A DNA stretch of 64,000 nucleotides from Pseudokordiimonas caeni (GCF_026719705.1 NZ_JAPPRR010000002.1:497091-561090), one strand, 5' to 3'; shown: positions 55,019-64,000, numbered from the stretch's first letter. Notes: a model not told the origin generated them from the letters alone. Numbers and translations are program-made.

Positions 55019-57028
55019 ATGGGTTTGCGGGGGATCGGCGGCGCGCTGGCGCTGGTGGCACTGGGCATTGCGCCGGTGCTGGCGGATGGGAAAAGGCCGT
55101 TCGAGATTGGCGACCTTTATAACCTTGAAGACCTGTCTTCCCCGAGCCTGTCGCCCGATGGTTTCTCGGTTGTTTATTCGGTCGAAACGCGGAATGCCGA
55201 CGCCGATGCCACGGTCAGCGACCTTTATGTCGCTCCCTACAAGGGCGGGGCAAGGACACAGCTGACCGACACCCCCTTTGCCAGTGAATGGTCGCCCGCC
55301 TGGTCGCCCGATGGCCGCTGGATCGCCTTCCTTTCGGATCGCGGCGAGGATGAAACCGCGCAGGTCTGGCTGATGCCGGCCGCCGGCGGGGCCGCGCCCC
55401 GGCAGGTGACCAGCCTGTCGGCCGGGATCAGCGATTTCGGCTGGGCGCCGACGAGCGACCGGCTGGTTTTCGTCTCCGAGGGTGAAGCCCCGGCGCCCGA
55501 GAAGGACAGCCGCGGCCGCGACAAGCCAGTAAAGCCCATCGAAATCCACCGTTTCCAGTTCAAGGAAGACTATCGCGGCTATCTGACCGACCAGCGCCAG
55601 CATCTTTACACTGTTTCACTGGCGGACGGCACCGTGACGCAGCTCACTGACGGTGAAAACGACGCCTGGCTGCCTTCGTGGTCGCCGGACGGCAAGCAGA
55701 TCGCCTATGTCGCCAAAACGGAAGACGCCAAAACGGCGGACCGAACGCTCAATTACGATATCTATGTGATCGCGCCCGAGGCGGGGGCAAAGCCGCGTCA
55801 GATCTCGCAGTTCTCGGGCACCGATGTCGACCCTTACTGGGAAAGCCGTCCCATGTGGTCGCCTGATTCCCGAAAGCTCGTCTGGCTGCGCTCGGGCGAG
55901 GATAAATGGATCTATTACAAGCCGTGGGACATGGTGGTGGCCGATGTGGTGACGGGCGAGGAAAGCTATCCCGCCCCGCGTGACCATTTTGTTTACAAGC
56001 CGCGCTTCTCGGATGACGGCAAATCGATCATGGCCCTTGTCGAGCAACCGGAAGCCATGTGGCTCGCGCGGATCGACCTTGCGTCCGACAAGGTGACGTA
56101 TCTGACCTCCGGTCAGCGCTTCGCCTATGATTTCGACATGGCGGCGGGCCGCACGGTCATTCTGGACAGCACCGACACGTCGCCGAATGCGATTTCGGCA
56201 GTCGAAAAGAAGCTGCGGCCGATCAGCCGCCACAATGAATTCCTGAAAGGCGTGGAGCTGCGTGCAGCCGAAGACATCAAGCTGATGTCGGACGGCGTTG
56301 AAATCCACGCGATGCTCACGAAGCCGGCGGGTTACGAGCCCGGCAAGCGCTATCCGACCATCGTGCGGGTGCATGGCGGGCCGGTTTACCAGTTTTCCCA
56401 CGAGTTTAACTGGGACTGGCAGGTCTATGCCGCAAACGGCTATGCCGTGCTGGCCGTTAACCCGCGTGGCTCTTCGGGCCGGGGCTTCGATTTCGCCAAG
56501 GCCATCTATGCCGACTGGGGCAACGTGGACGTGAAGGACGTGCTCGCCGGGATCGACAAGGCGGTCGAGATGGGCGTTGCCGACCCCGACCGGATCGGCG
56601 TGGGCGGCTGGAGCTACGGGTCCATCCTCACCAATTATCTGATCGCATCCGACACCCGCTTCAAGGCGGCGGTATCGGGGGCGGGGGCTTCGAACCCGCT
56701 CGCCAACTATGGCCACGACCAATATACCGCGCTTTACGAGCTCGAACTCGGCACGCCCTGGACCAACCTCGAAGCCTATATGCGCACCGGCTACCCGTTC
56801 CTGCATGCGGACAGGATCAAGACGCCGACGCTCTTTCAGTGCGCGGAGATTGACTACAATGTGCCGTGCCTCGGGGCCGAGCAGATGTATCAGGCGCTCC
56901 GGTCGCTTGATATCGAGACGCGCCTTGTGATCTATCCGGGCCAGAATCACGGCATCACGGTACCGAGTTATCTGGTCCATCGCTTGCAGCAGACGCTCGG
57001 CTGGTATAACCGTTTTATGAAGAAGTGA
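55019..57028 (+). CDS. S9 family prolyl oligopeptidase-like peptidase, exported
   Basis: This 669-residue protein has a signal peptide (GALALVALGIAPVLA), an N-terminal TolB-like beta-propeller (about residues 25-380) and a C-terminal alpha/beta hydrolase domain. The nucleophile Ser is in GGWSYGS (about residue 532), with Asp in CAEIDYNVP and His in PGQNHGI. It matches acylaminoacyl-peptidase/dipeptidyl aminopeptidases. The frame is open from 54950, but the ATG at 55019 gives the signal peptide. It follows the propeller-metallohydrolase by 22 bp. Confidence 0.94.
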   Translation: MGLRGIGGALALVALGIAPVLADGKRPFEIGDLYNLEDLSSPSLSPDGFSVVYSVETRNADADATVSDLYVAPYKGGARTQLTDTPFASEWSPAWSPDGRWIAFLSDRGEDETAQVWLMPAAGGAAPRQVTSLSAGISDFGWAPTSDRLVFVSEGEAPAPEKDSRGRDKPVKPIEIHRFQFKEDYRGYLTDQRQHLYTVSLADGTVTQLTDGENDAWLPSWSPDGKQIAYVAKTEDAKTADRTLNYDIYVIAPEAGAKPRQISQFSGTDVDPYWESRPMWSPDSRKLVWLRSGEDKWIYYKPWDMVVADVVTGEESYPAPRDHFVYKPRFSDDGKSIMALVEQPEAMWLARIDLASDKVTYLTSGQRFAYDFDMAAGRTVILDSTDTSPNAISAVEKKLRPISRHNEFLKGVELRAAEDIKLMSDGVEIHAMLTKPAGYEPGKRYPTIVRVHGGPVYQFSHEFNWDWQVYAANGYAVLAVNPRGSSGRGFDFAKAIYADWGNVDVKDVLAGIDKAVEMGVADPDRIGVGGWSYGSILTNYLIASDTRFKAAVSGAGASNPLANYGHDQYTALYELELGTPWTNLEAYMRTGYPFLHADRIKTPTLFQCAEIDYNVPCLGAEQMYQALRSLDIETRLVIYPGQNHGITVPSYLVHRLQQTLGWYNRFMKK

Positions 57029-57074
57029 GACTGCGGCCGAAAGAAGCGGCAGTCCGGGGATCTTGGGAGAAAAC

Positions 57075-58616
57075 ATGACCAACAGTAACGAGGGCAAGGC
57101 GCAGCCGGCCGGAACCGATTCACCTATTCCACTCGGGCTGGCGATACTGCCGCTTCTCTTTCTGATGGCGCTTCTTGCCGGGTCGGTGGCCCTTTTCGGC
57201 GATGGGTCCTCGGGCGGGCCGAACCAGATATCGCTGCTCCTCGCCTCTGGTGTGGCCTTCATCATCGGTGGTCGCCGGGGGATGACCTGGCCGCAGATGG
57301 AAAAGGTGATCGTGGACGGCATCTCGCTCGCCCTCGGTGCCTGCCTCATCCTTCTGGCCATCGGGTCGCTGATCGGCGCCTGGATGCTGGCGGGCACGGC
57401 GCCTGCGCTCATTTACCATGGCCTTGGCATCCTTGATGCGGATTGGTTCTATCCGGCCTCGCTTATCATCTGCGCAATGGTTTCGGTAACGATCGGCTCC
57501 AGCTGGACGACCGCCGGCACCATTGGCCTTGCGCTCATCGGTATTGCGCAAGTGATGGGCCTCTCGCTCGAAGTCACCGCGGGTGCCGTTATCTCCGGTG
57601 CCTATTTCGGGGACAAGCTTTCACCCCTTTCGGATACCACCAACCTCGCGCCTGCGATGGTCGGCACCGACCTTTTCACCCATATCCGCCATATGCTGTG
57701 GACGACAGTGCCCTCGGTGATCATCGCGCTCATCCTCTTCACCATCATCGGTTTCTCGACGAGCCATACGGCAGCTTCTACCGATACGATCGATGCGATC
57801 CGCGGGATTCTTTCCACCGAATATAATCTCGGCTGGCCGACCTTCCTGCCGCTCGTGATCCTTCTGTTCCTCGCCTTCCGCAAGTTCCCGGCTTTCCCGA
57901 CCATCGTGATCGGCGCGCTTGCCGGCTGCACGGTTGCCATCATCTACCAGCCCGGTGTGGTCTCGCAGTTCGGCGACCCCGACGGCACCATGTCGGCCTT
58001 TGCGGCTTCCGCCAAGGCAACCTGGATGGCGCTTGCCAACGGTTTCTCGGCGTCAACGGGCGATGAAGCGCTTGACAGCCTCCTGTCGCGCGGCGGCATG
58101 TCCAGCATGCTCAACACCATCTGGCTGATCATGACTGCCATGACCTTCGGCGCGTCGATGGAACAGACGGGCCTCCTGCCCAGGATCGTTGAAATACTCC
58201 TCAAGGGCGTGCGCGGCACTGGTTCCCTGATCGTGACGACGGTGTTTACCTCAATCGGCATGAATGTGATCGCGGCGGACCAGTATATCGCCATCGTGCT
58301 GCCGGGCCGCATGTACCGCATGGAGTTTGCTCGTCGCGGCCTTGCCCCGCAGAACCTTTCGCGGACACTGGAAGACGCAGGCACCATGACCTCGGCGCTC
58401 ATCCCGTGGAACACCTGCGGTGCCTTCATGGCGGCAACGCTCGGCGTGCCGACCTTCGCTTACGCGCCTTACGCCTTCCTCAATATCCTGAACCCCTTGA
58501 TGGCCATCTTCTACGGGCTCACCAATATCAAGATCCAGCCGCTTTCACCCGAGGAGGTGAACGAGATCGTGCATCTGGAAGAACATCACGTGGGTGAAGG
58601 CCCGATCCGGCATTGA
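57075..58616 (+). CDS. NhaC-family Na+/H+ antiporter
   Basis: This 513-residue protein has about 11-12 TM helices. SSWTTAGTIGLALIGIA and GAYFGDKLSPLSDTTNLAP are the core NhaC motifs, and NTIWLIMTAMTFGASMEQTG and NTCGAFMAATLGVPT are also typical. Relatives exchange Na+ for H+ or, in some cases, malate or lactate. It could supply ion coupling for uptake of peptide products. The ATG at 57075 follows GGGAGA; a TTG lies at 57063. Confidence 0.9.
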   Translation: MTNSNEGKAQPAGTDSPIPLGLAILPLLFLMALLAGSVALFGDGSSGGPNQISLLLASGVAFIIGGRRGMTWPQMEKVIVDGISLALGACLILLAIGSLIGAWMLAGTAPALIYHGLGILDADWFYPASLIICAMVSVTIGSSWTTAGTIGLALIGIAQVMGLSLEVTAGAVISGAYFGDKLSPLSDTTNLAPAMVGTDLFTHIRHMLWTTVPSVIIALILFTIIGFSTSHTAASTDTIDAIRGILSTEYNLGWPTFLPLVILLFLAFRKFPAFPTIVIGALAGCTVAIIYQPGVVSQFGDPDGTMSAFAASAKATWMALANGFSASTGDEALDSLLSRGGMSSMLNTIWLIMTAMTFGASMEQTGLLPRIVEILLKGVRGTGSLIVTTVFTSIGMNVIAADQYIAIVLPGRMYRMEFARRGLAPQNLSRTLEDAGTMTSALIPWNTCGAFMAATLGVPTFAYAPYAFLNILNPLMAIFYGLTNIKIQPLSPEEVNEIVHLEEHHVGEGPIRH

Positions 58617-58620
58617 GGCT

Positions 58621-59766
58621 TCACTCCGGCTTCTTGTAACGGCCGTATTTCTTGAGAAGTTCAACAAGGGCATCCTGCGGGATGCCCTTGACGTACCGGC
58701 CATGGGTGCCGGTCATGTCGCGGCCCGCGACGAGCGCATTGACGATGGCTTCTTCGGTCGCCTCCACCGTGCCGAGGAACAGCGGGTCCATCTCTTCGTT
58801 GGCGAGCATACTGACAGTCGCAGGCTTGCCCGCCTGCGAGGCCGCATCGTTCGCGGTCGAGAAGGCGAGGAAGATATCCCCCGATCCGTTCCCGGCGTAG
58901 GAACCCACCCGCGCCAGCCCCATTGTCGCCCGCCGCGCTAGGCGTGACAATTGATGCGGCAGCAAGGGGGCGTCGGTCGCCACCAGAATGATGATCGATC
59001 CCGTATCGGCGTTCGGCCCGGTCGGTGCCTGATAGACCATATCGTCCCTCAGATGCCGCCCCACGGGCACACCGGCCACAGTCAGCGTATCGCGGATGCC
59101 GTAGTTTGCCTGTACCAATACCCCGACCATATAAGTCGTGCCGTCCGATTTGATGAGGCGCGAGGCCGTGCCGGTGCCGCATTTGAATTCATGGCAGATC
59201 ATGCCGGTGCCGCCGCCCGTGGCGCCCTCGGCTACCGGGCCGGATTTCGCTTTCTCGATCGCCTCGAAAACATGTTTCGGCTTCACATGGAAGCCGTTGA
59301 TATCATTGAGGTGCCCGTCCCATGTTTCGGCAACGATAGGCAGCGACCACCAATAGCCCGAGGCATCGGCACCACCTGCTTTCACGCGCCATTCGATGGC
59401 GGCATCGCGCACCACGCCCACGGAATGGGTGTTGGTCAGGAAAATCGGGCCTTCCACAAAGCCTGATTCAGCGATCCAGTGGCTGCCGGTCAGTTCCCCG
59501 TTGCCATTCTGCGAGAAGACGGCGCCGAAGACCGGCTTGTCCTGCGTTTCCGTCCCGCGTGGCAGGATGGCGGTGACGCCCGTGCGCACGCCTTCGCCCT
59601 CGACCAGCGTTACTTCGCCGACTGTGACGCCTTTCACATCGGTGATTGCGTTCCACGGGCCTGGTGTGCCGCTGAAGGGGATGCCAATGTCACGCGCACG
59701 TGGTTCTGCCGCAAGCGCTGTTCCAGCCATCAGGAGTACGCCAAGCGCACCTGCCAAAGTCTTCAT
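58621..59766 (-). CDS. P1 family beta-aminopeptidase (DmpA/BapA-like), exported
   Basis: This 381-residue N-terminal nucleophile hydrolase has a signal peptide (GALGVLLMAGTALAAEPRA). By analogy with DmpA, self-cleavage should occur before Ser257 in TGSIIILVATDAPLLP, giving two chains with Ser257 as nucleophile. GNGSGDIFLAF (about residues 292-302) is also conserved. The family releases beta-amino acid or D/L-Ala residues from peptides. The long frame begins at 60003; the ATG at 59766 gives the signal peptide. It faces nhaC convergently. Confidence 0.9.
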   Translation of the reverse strand: MKTLAGALGVLLMAGTALAAEPRARDIGIPFSGTPGPWNAITDVKGVTVGEVTLVEGEGVRTGVTAILPRGTETQDKPVFGAVFSQNGNGELTGSHWIAESGFVEGPIFLTNTHSVGVVRDAAIEWRVKAGGADASGYWWSLPIVAETWDGHLNDINGFHVKPKHVFEAIEKAKSGPVAEGATGGGTGMICHEFKCGTGTASRLIKSDGTTYMVGVLVQANYGIRDTLTVAGVPVGRHLRDDMVYQAPTGPNADTGSIIILVATDAPLLPHQLSRLARRATMGLARVGSYAGNGSGDIFLAFSTANDAASQAGKPATVSMLANEEMDPLFLGTVEATEEAIVNALVAGRDMTGTHGRYVKGIPQDALVELLKKYGRYKKPE

Positions 59767-59874
59767 CGACCGACCCTCCGTTTTGCGATACCTAGGTGCC
59801 CAAGATGATTGCGCGGCGGGGGGCTGGCAACTGAAACGGCCTCCCGTGCGCGACCCGCACGAAAAGAAGGCCCC

Positions 59875-61941
59875 ATGTCCATGCGCGACCCCCGTTACGA
59901 TATCCTGTTCGAACCCGTGAAAATCGGCCCGGTGACGGCAAAGAACCGTTTCTTCCAGGTACCGCACTGCAATGGCATGGGCCACGCGATGCCGGAAAGC
60001 CACGCCGCCATGCGCGAGGTGAAGGCCGAAGGCGGCTGGGCCGTGGTTTCAACGGAAGAATGCGAAATCCACCCGTCGGGTGACGTCAGCCCCTATGTGG
60101 AAGCGCGGCTCTGGGACGATCATGATATCCCGGCGCTCAAACTGATGTGCGACAAGGTGCATGCCCACGGCGGCCTCGCAGCGGTGGAACTGACGCACAA
60201 TGGTCCGACGGCATCGAACCTTTATAGCCGCGAAGTGCTGATCGCGCCGTCGCACCAGCCTTCCAAATATGGCTACCCCGCGCAGGCGCGCGGGATGGAC
60301 ATGGAAGATATCCGCAATTATCGCCGCTGGCACAAGGACGCTGCCATTCGGGGCAAGAAGGCGGGTTTCGATATCATTTATGTGTATGCCGCGCACGACC
60401 TGTCGCTTGCCATGCATTTCCTGCAGAAGCGCCGCAACCACCGCACGGATGAATATGGCGGCAGCCTCGAGAACCGCGCCCGGCTCTTACGGGAAGTGCT
60501 CATCGACACGAAGGAAGCGGTGGGTGACACCTGCGGTGTGGCGCTTCGCTTTGCAGTCGACGAGCTGATCGGTGCGGGCGGCATCACGGTCGAGGAAGCG
60601 AAGGATGTGGTGGCCATGGTTGCCGAGATTCCGGACCTCTGGGATGTCAACCTCGCTGCCTGGTATAATGATTCGATCCCGTCGCGCTTCGCCCCCGAAG
60701 GCGCACAGGAGCCTTTCATCAACTGGGTGAAGAGCCTGACCACCAAGCCGGTGGTGGGCGTTGGCCGCTTCACCTCGCCCGATACGATGGTTTCGCAGAT
60801 CAAACGCGGCGTGATCGATATGATCGGCGCAGCGCGGCCCTCGATTGCCGACCCCTTCCTGCCGAAAAAGATCGAGGACGGCCGGGTGGAGGACATCCGT
60901 GAATGCATCGGCTGCAATATCTGCGTCTCGGGCGACATGACGATCACGCCGATCCGCTGCACCCAAAACCCGTCGATGGGGGAAGAGTGGCGCAAGGGCT
61001 GGCACCCGGACCGAATCCGCAAGGCCGAAAGCGACGCCCGCATTCTTGTGGTGGGCGCGGGACCGGCCGGGCTTGAAGCCACCCGGGCGCTCGGCGCGCG
61101 CGGCTATGAGGTGCATCTCGCTGAAGCCACCCGCGTGCTTGGCGGGCGCGTTGATCGTGAGGCCAAGCTCCCCGGCCTTGCCGAATGGGGCCGGGTGCGT
61201 GACTGGCGCGTCGGCCAGATCGACAAGCTGACGAATGTTTCCGTTTACCGCGAATCGCCGCTTGAGGCCGAGGATATCCTCGAATTCGGCGCTTCCCATG
61301 TGGTGGTGGCAACCGGCAGCCGCTGGCGCGCCGATGCCTTCGGTCGCTCCGCGCATGGGCCGATCATCACGGAGGGCATTCCGAATGTGCTGACGCCCGA
61401 CGACATCATGGACGGTGCCGCCCTTAAAGGCCATGTGGTCATCTATGATGACGATTATTTCTATATGGCAAGCGTGATGGCCGAGGTGGCGGCGAAGGCT
61501 GGCTGCAGTGTCACGCTGGTGACAAGCGATGACACGATTGCCAGCTGGTCCTCGAATACGCTTGATTACCGGCACATCATGAAGCGGCTTCACAAGGTTG
61601 GCGTGAAGATGCTGCCCTCGCTGTCGCTGACCGGATGGGACGGCACCAAGGCCGCGTTCGAGCATAGCTGGTCGGGTACAGAGGAAGTTGTCTCGGGCGA
61701 CATCATCATCCCCGTGACCATGCGCCTGCCGAACGATGGGCTTTATCTCGATCTTAAGGCACGCGCGGCCGATTGGGCGGAGGCGGGCATTGCATCCGTC
61801 AAGGTGATCGGCGACGCCGAAGCACCGGGGCTGATTGCCCATGCCGTTTATGCCGGGCACCGCTACGCGCAGGAACTGGACGGGCCGGACCGCGGCGAGG
61901 TCAAGTTCCGCCGTCACCTGCACACGGCGGTGACGCCCTAG
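59875..61941 (+). CDS. trimethylamine dehydrogenase-like FMN/4Fe-4S oxidoreductase
   Basis: This 688-residue protein aligns over its length with trimethylamine and dimethylamine dehydrogenases. It has an FMN TIM barrel (residues 1-340), an iron-sulfur motif with C344, C347, C350 and C362, and an ADP-binding domain (VVGAGPAGLEATRALGARG). C32 in VPHCNG matches the Cys that binds 6-S-cysteinyl FMN, and Tyr/His of YVYAAH plus the Asp in NDSIPSRF match the catalytic triad. The aromatic bowl is altered (Glu in STEECEI; no Trp after the third cluster Cys), so the substrate is probably not trimethylamine. The ATG at 59875 follows AGAAGG. Confidence 0.9.
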   Translation: MSMRDPRYDILFEPVKIGPVTAKNRFFQVPHCNGMGHAMPESHAAMREVKAEGGWAVVSTEECEIHPSGDVSPYVEARLWDDHDIPALKLMCDKVHAHGGLAAVELTHNGPTASNLYSREVLIAPSHQPSKYGYPAQARGMDMEDIRNYRRWHKDAAIRGKKAGFDIIYVYAAHDLSLAMHFLQKRRNHRTDEYGGSLENRARLLREVLIDTKEAVGDTCGVALRFAVDELIGAGGITVEEAKDVVAMVAEIPDLWDVNLAAWYNDSIPSRFAPEGAQEPFINWVKSLTTKPVVGVGRFTSPDTMVSQIKRGVIDMIGAARPSIADPFLPKKIEDGRVEDIRECIGCNICVSGDMTITPIRCTQNPSMGEEWRKGWHPDRIRKAESDARILVVGAGPAGLEATRALGARGYEVHLAEATRVLGGRVDREAKLPGLAEWGRVRDWRVGQIDKLTNVSVYRESPLEAEDILEFGASHVVVATGSRWRADAFGRSAHGPIITEGIPNVLTPDDIMDGAALKGHVVIYDDDYFYMASVMAEVAAKAGCSVTLVTSDDTIASWSSNTLDYRHIMKRLHKVGVKMLPSLSLTGWDGTKAAFEHSWSGTEEVVSGDIIIPVTMRLPNDGLYLDLKARAADWAEAGIASVKVIGDAEAPGLIAHAVYAGHRYAQELDGPDRGEVKFRRHLHTAVTP

Positions 61942-62993
61942 GCTTTTTCAGCCGCGAGCTTTTCGGGCGCGGCTGTCTTGGTGGTGGCCGCCTCCTCGCG
62001 TTCGCCCACAAGCACGGCGCCCCATGCCCTGAGCTTTTCGAAGCCCCATAGGAAGGCGACGACGCCGGCAAGGGCGAGTGCGATACCGCCCACACCGAGG
62101 GCGGCACGTTCGGCCACGCAGGTCCAGACGAACTGCCCGACACAGAGGACGGCAACAAACAGGAGCGTCGGCTTGCGGCCGATAAGCTCCACCACAAACA
62201 CGCCAAGCGGCGCGCCGAGCGCGACGACGGGGGCGGCAGCCAGCCAGTTTTCATAAACGCCGGGCTGCATGCCGGGCCCGACGGCCTTGACGGCCACGCC
62301 AAGAACGGATGTGAAGGCCATGATGACGACAGATGTCGGGATCGCGATCTTCAGGTCGGCACGGGTCAGGAGCACAAGGGCCGCATAGACCACCATGTCG
62401 ATCCCGACGCCGGTGACGGCGGCGACGGTGGCGCCGGCGCCGAGCCCGAGCTTGACCCCGAGACGGAAATCCCAGCGCTCGTCAAATTCGGTCATGCCGC
62501 TGTGGCCGGCGATCTCGTTGATCCGGTAGAAATGCAGGATACCGAAGCTTGCCCAGACGACGGCGAAAATCACCTTGATCCAGAGCTCCGGGATGAAGGG
62601 GGCGACAAAGAAGATGCCGAAGGGCGTGCCCATCAGGCTGCCGACCATAGCGCCCTTGAGAAGGCTCCAGGCCAGCGGCTGGCGGCGGGCAAGGATGAAG
62701 ATCGTCGCACTTGTCATGCCGATGGACTGGACGGCGAAGCTGAAATCGCGGCCGAGGGTCGCTGGCATTTCAAAGAAAAGGACAAGGACGGGGAAGCCGA
62801 CGGTACCGCCTCCCATGGGCGTCGAGCCGGCCACATAGCTCCCCATCGCCATTGCGGCGGCAATCGGCCAGTGCGCCACCGCATCCGCCCAGCCGCCGAG
62901 CCCGAAGTTGAGCCAGGCCCAGGTGGAATAGAAGGCGGCAAGCCACAGGAACCAGACCCAGTAATATTTCTTGCGCGCCGGCAGCAAACTCAT
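61938..62993 (-). CDS. TauE/SafE family permease
   Basis: This 351-residue protein has about 8-9 TM helices and the SYVAGSTPMGGGTVGFPVL segment typical of TauE/SafE (sulfite/organosulfonate exporter-like) proteins. LKLGLGAGATVAAVTGVGIDMVVY is the second half of the repeat. Substrates include sulfite, sulfoacetate and taurine-derived anions, but no sulfonate genes lie nearby. The start could also be the ATG at 63014. It overlaps the convergent flavoprotein gene by 4 bp. Confidence 0.85.
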   Translation of the reverse strand: MSLLPARKKYYWVWFLWLAAFYSTWAWLNFGLGGWADAVAHWPIAAAMAMGSYVAGSTPMGGGTVGFPVLVLFFEMPATLGRDFSFAVQSIGMTSATIFILARRQPLAWSLLKGAMVGSLMGTPFGIFFVAPFIPELWIKVIFAVVWASFGILHFYRINEIAGHSGMTEFDERWDFRLGVKLGLGAGATVAAVTGVGIDMVVYAALVLLTRADLKIAIPTSVVIMAFTSVLGVAVKAVGPGMQPGVYENWLAAAPVVALGAPLGVFVVELIGRKPTLLFVAVLCVGQFVWTCVAERAALGVGGIALALAGVVAFLWGFEKLRAWGAVLVGEREEAATTKTAAPEKLAAEKA

Positions 62994-63080
62994 GGCGTCT
63001 TCACCCTCAGTCATCCGGCCCGCTTCCCCGGGCCGCCCGCCACTTTCTGACGGGTGCCCCTTGAAGGCTAGCAAGAAATT

Positions 63081-64000
63081 CTAACGGGCGCCTTCGTCCT
63101 TGTAGATCACGCCACCCTTCATCACGGCGGCCACATGCTCCACTTTCGACACGTCGCTCATCAGATCGCCTTCCACGGCGACCAGATCGGCATATTTGCC
63201 GGGGGCGATGGAGCCCACCTCTTTTTCCCAGCCGAGAAGCTCGGCCGCGGACAGGGTGGCCGAGCGGATGGCCTGCATCGGGGTCATGCCATATTTGACC
63301 ATATAGGCCATTTGGCGGCCGTTCAGCCCATGCGGATAGACGCCGCTATCGGTGCCATAAGCGATTTTCACGCCGGCCTTCACGGCCTTGCGGAACCCTT
63401 CGCGCTGGGCATCGGTCGTTTCGTCATTCTTGCGGAGCTGTTCTTCCGGCCAGCCCTCTTCACGGCCGACCGTGGCGATATAGTCGCCGTTATAGATGTC
63501 AGCCACCAGCCAGGTGCCGCGCTTCGCCATCATGGCGATGGCTTCGTCGTCGATGAGCGAACCATGTTCGATGGAGCGTACACCGGCGCGGACCGCATTC
63601 TTGATGCCCTCGGCCCCGTGCGCATGCGCCGTGACATAAACGTCATAGTGCGCGGCTTCGTTCACAGCGGCGCGCAACTCTTCTTCGGAAAGCTCGACAG
63701 CACCGACGGCTGTGCCGTTCGTGAGTACTGCACCCGTTGCCAATGTCTTGATGAAGGTGGCGCCGCGCTGGATCAGCGAGCGCACCTTCAGCCGCACTTC
63801 ATCGGCATTCTTCACTTCACCGAATTTCATGTCGGCGGGCACACCCACATCCAGCGCCTGATCGGTGATTGCGCCCGATCCGCCGGGCACGGTGACATAG
63901 GCGCCAACGACCGCCATGCGCGGGCCGACGATGTCGCCGCGGTCGATGGCGTCGCGGAGCGCCACATCGTTGAAAGCCCGCCATGTGCCCACGTCGCGCA
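63081..64000 (-). CDS. amidohydrolase-superfamily enzyme, 5' truncated by window edge
   Basis: The frame is open to base 64000 (the visible N-terminal end reads RDVGTWRAFNDVALRDAI, typical of the TVRD motif region), so the gene continues beyond the window; at least 305 residues are visible. It shows the amidohydrolase metal ligands: the FIKTLATGA Lys site, TAHAHGAEG and SIEHGSLIDDEA with His ligands, and the Asp in YGTDSGVYPHG. The C-terminal GSIAPGKYADLVAVEGDL is standard. Family members act as dipeptidases, prolidases or imidazolonepropionases; the substrate is unknown. It fits a peptide/amide scavenging neighbourhood. Confidence 0.92.
   Translation of the reverse strand, partial: RDVGTWRAFNDVALRDAIDRGDIVGPRMAVVGAYVTVPGGSGAITDQALDVGVPADMKFGEVKNADEVRLKVRSLIQRGATFIKTLATGAVLTNGTAVGAVELSEEELRAAVNEAAHYDVYVTAHAHGAEGIKNAVRAGVRSIEHGSLIDDEAIAMMAKRGTWLVADIYNGDYIATVGREEGWPEEQLRKNDETTDAQREGFRKAVKAGVKIAYGTDSGVYPHGLNGRQMAYMVKYGMTPMQAIRSATLSAAELLGWEKEVGSIAPGKYADLVAVEGDLMSDVSKVEHVAAVMKGGVIYKDEGAR

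Noticed and set aside
1-64000. tRNA, rRNA, insertion sequence or prophage remnants
   Set aside because: No tRNA-like clover-leaf, rRNA stretch, transposase, terminal inverted repeat or phage gene was recognised anywhere in the window.

Overview
This is a 64 kb, GC-rich, densely coded bacterial window. It almost certainly comes from the chromosome of an alphaproteobacterium. The clues are the hslVU / hisBHAFE divergon, the rsmB-rpe-heparinase-purH block, a 180 kDa-class NAD-glutamate dehydrogenase, PAS_5-like proteins, an OlsB-type acyltransferase and a monofunctional hisB. The order (Kordiimonadales, Rhodospirillales and Sphingomonadales are candidates) cannot be settled by eye. No rRNA, tRNA, CRISPR array, insertion sequence or prophage was recognised.

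Layout. 1-3.4 kb: a 5'-truncated mltA, then smr, a small Xre regulator and comM. 3.35-7.5 kb (minus): hisB-hisH-hisA-hisF-hisE with a LytM-type peptidase coupled at the end. 7.6-12.1 kb (plus): hslVU, preceded by a heat-shock-type promoter, then a HIT protein, an EI24/CysZ-like membrane protein, a lipoprotein, a small membrane protein and a DUF938 methyltransferase. 12.1-15.1 kb (minus): OlsB-like acyltransferase, AmpG-like permease and a hot-dog protein with two CxxC pairs. 15.2-20.7 kb (plus): rsmB, rpe, heparinase II/III-like protein, purH. 20.7-27.6 kb (minus): an 11-residue-repeat lipoprotein, then an operon of two type I secretion ABC subunits, an HlyD adaptor, nth and a HIT protein. 28-31.3 kb (plus): an 1103-residue acidic RTX/DUF4114 protein with twelve 15-residue repeats, the likely secretion substrate. 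31.3-37.9 kb: an alpha/beta hydrolase, a small membrane protein, thrS, infC (probably with an AUA start), a PAS protein, a LysR regulator and a pirin. 37.9-46.9 kb: the giant NAD-GDH with a PAS protein upstream, a long-chain acyl-CoA synthetase and an MscS channel. 47-52.4 kb: an IclR regulator divergent from an aldehyde dehydrogenase / CoA-transferase / class III aminotransferase operon, with a clear promoter and operator. 52.4-64 kb: exported TolB-CehA/McbA and S9 peptidase proteins, an NhaC antiporter, a DmpA-type aminopeptidase, a trimethylamine-dehydrogenase-like flavoprotein, a TauE/SafE permease and a truncated amidohydrolase.

How the parts work together. The most distinctive system is the 22.3-31.3 kb secretion locus. 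Its two ABC subunits have complementary degenerate motifs, which suggests a heterodimeric exporter. It faces a highly repetitive Ca-binding substrate across a 329 bp intergenic region rich in dyads and repeated GGCAAAG motifs. The 47-52 kb operon looks like omega-amino-acid catabolism, and the 52-64 kb block like peptide and amine scavenging. Start sites were adjusted from the longest frames using Shine-Dalgarno sites, ATGA/TGATG overlaps and family alignments. All family calls come from motif recognition, without database searches.
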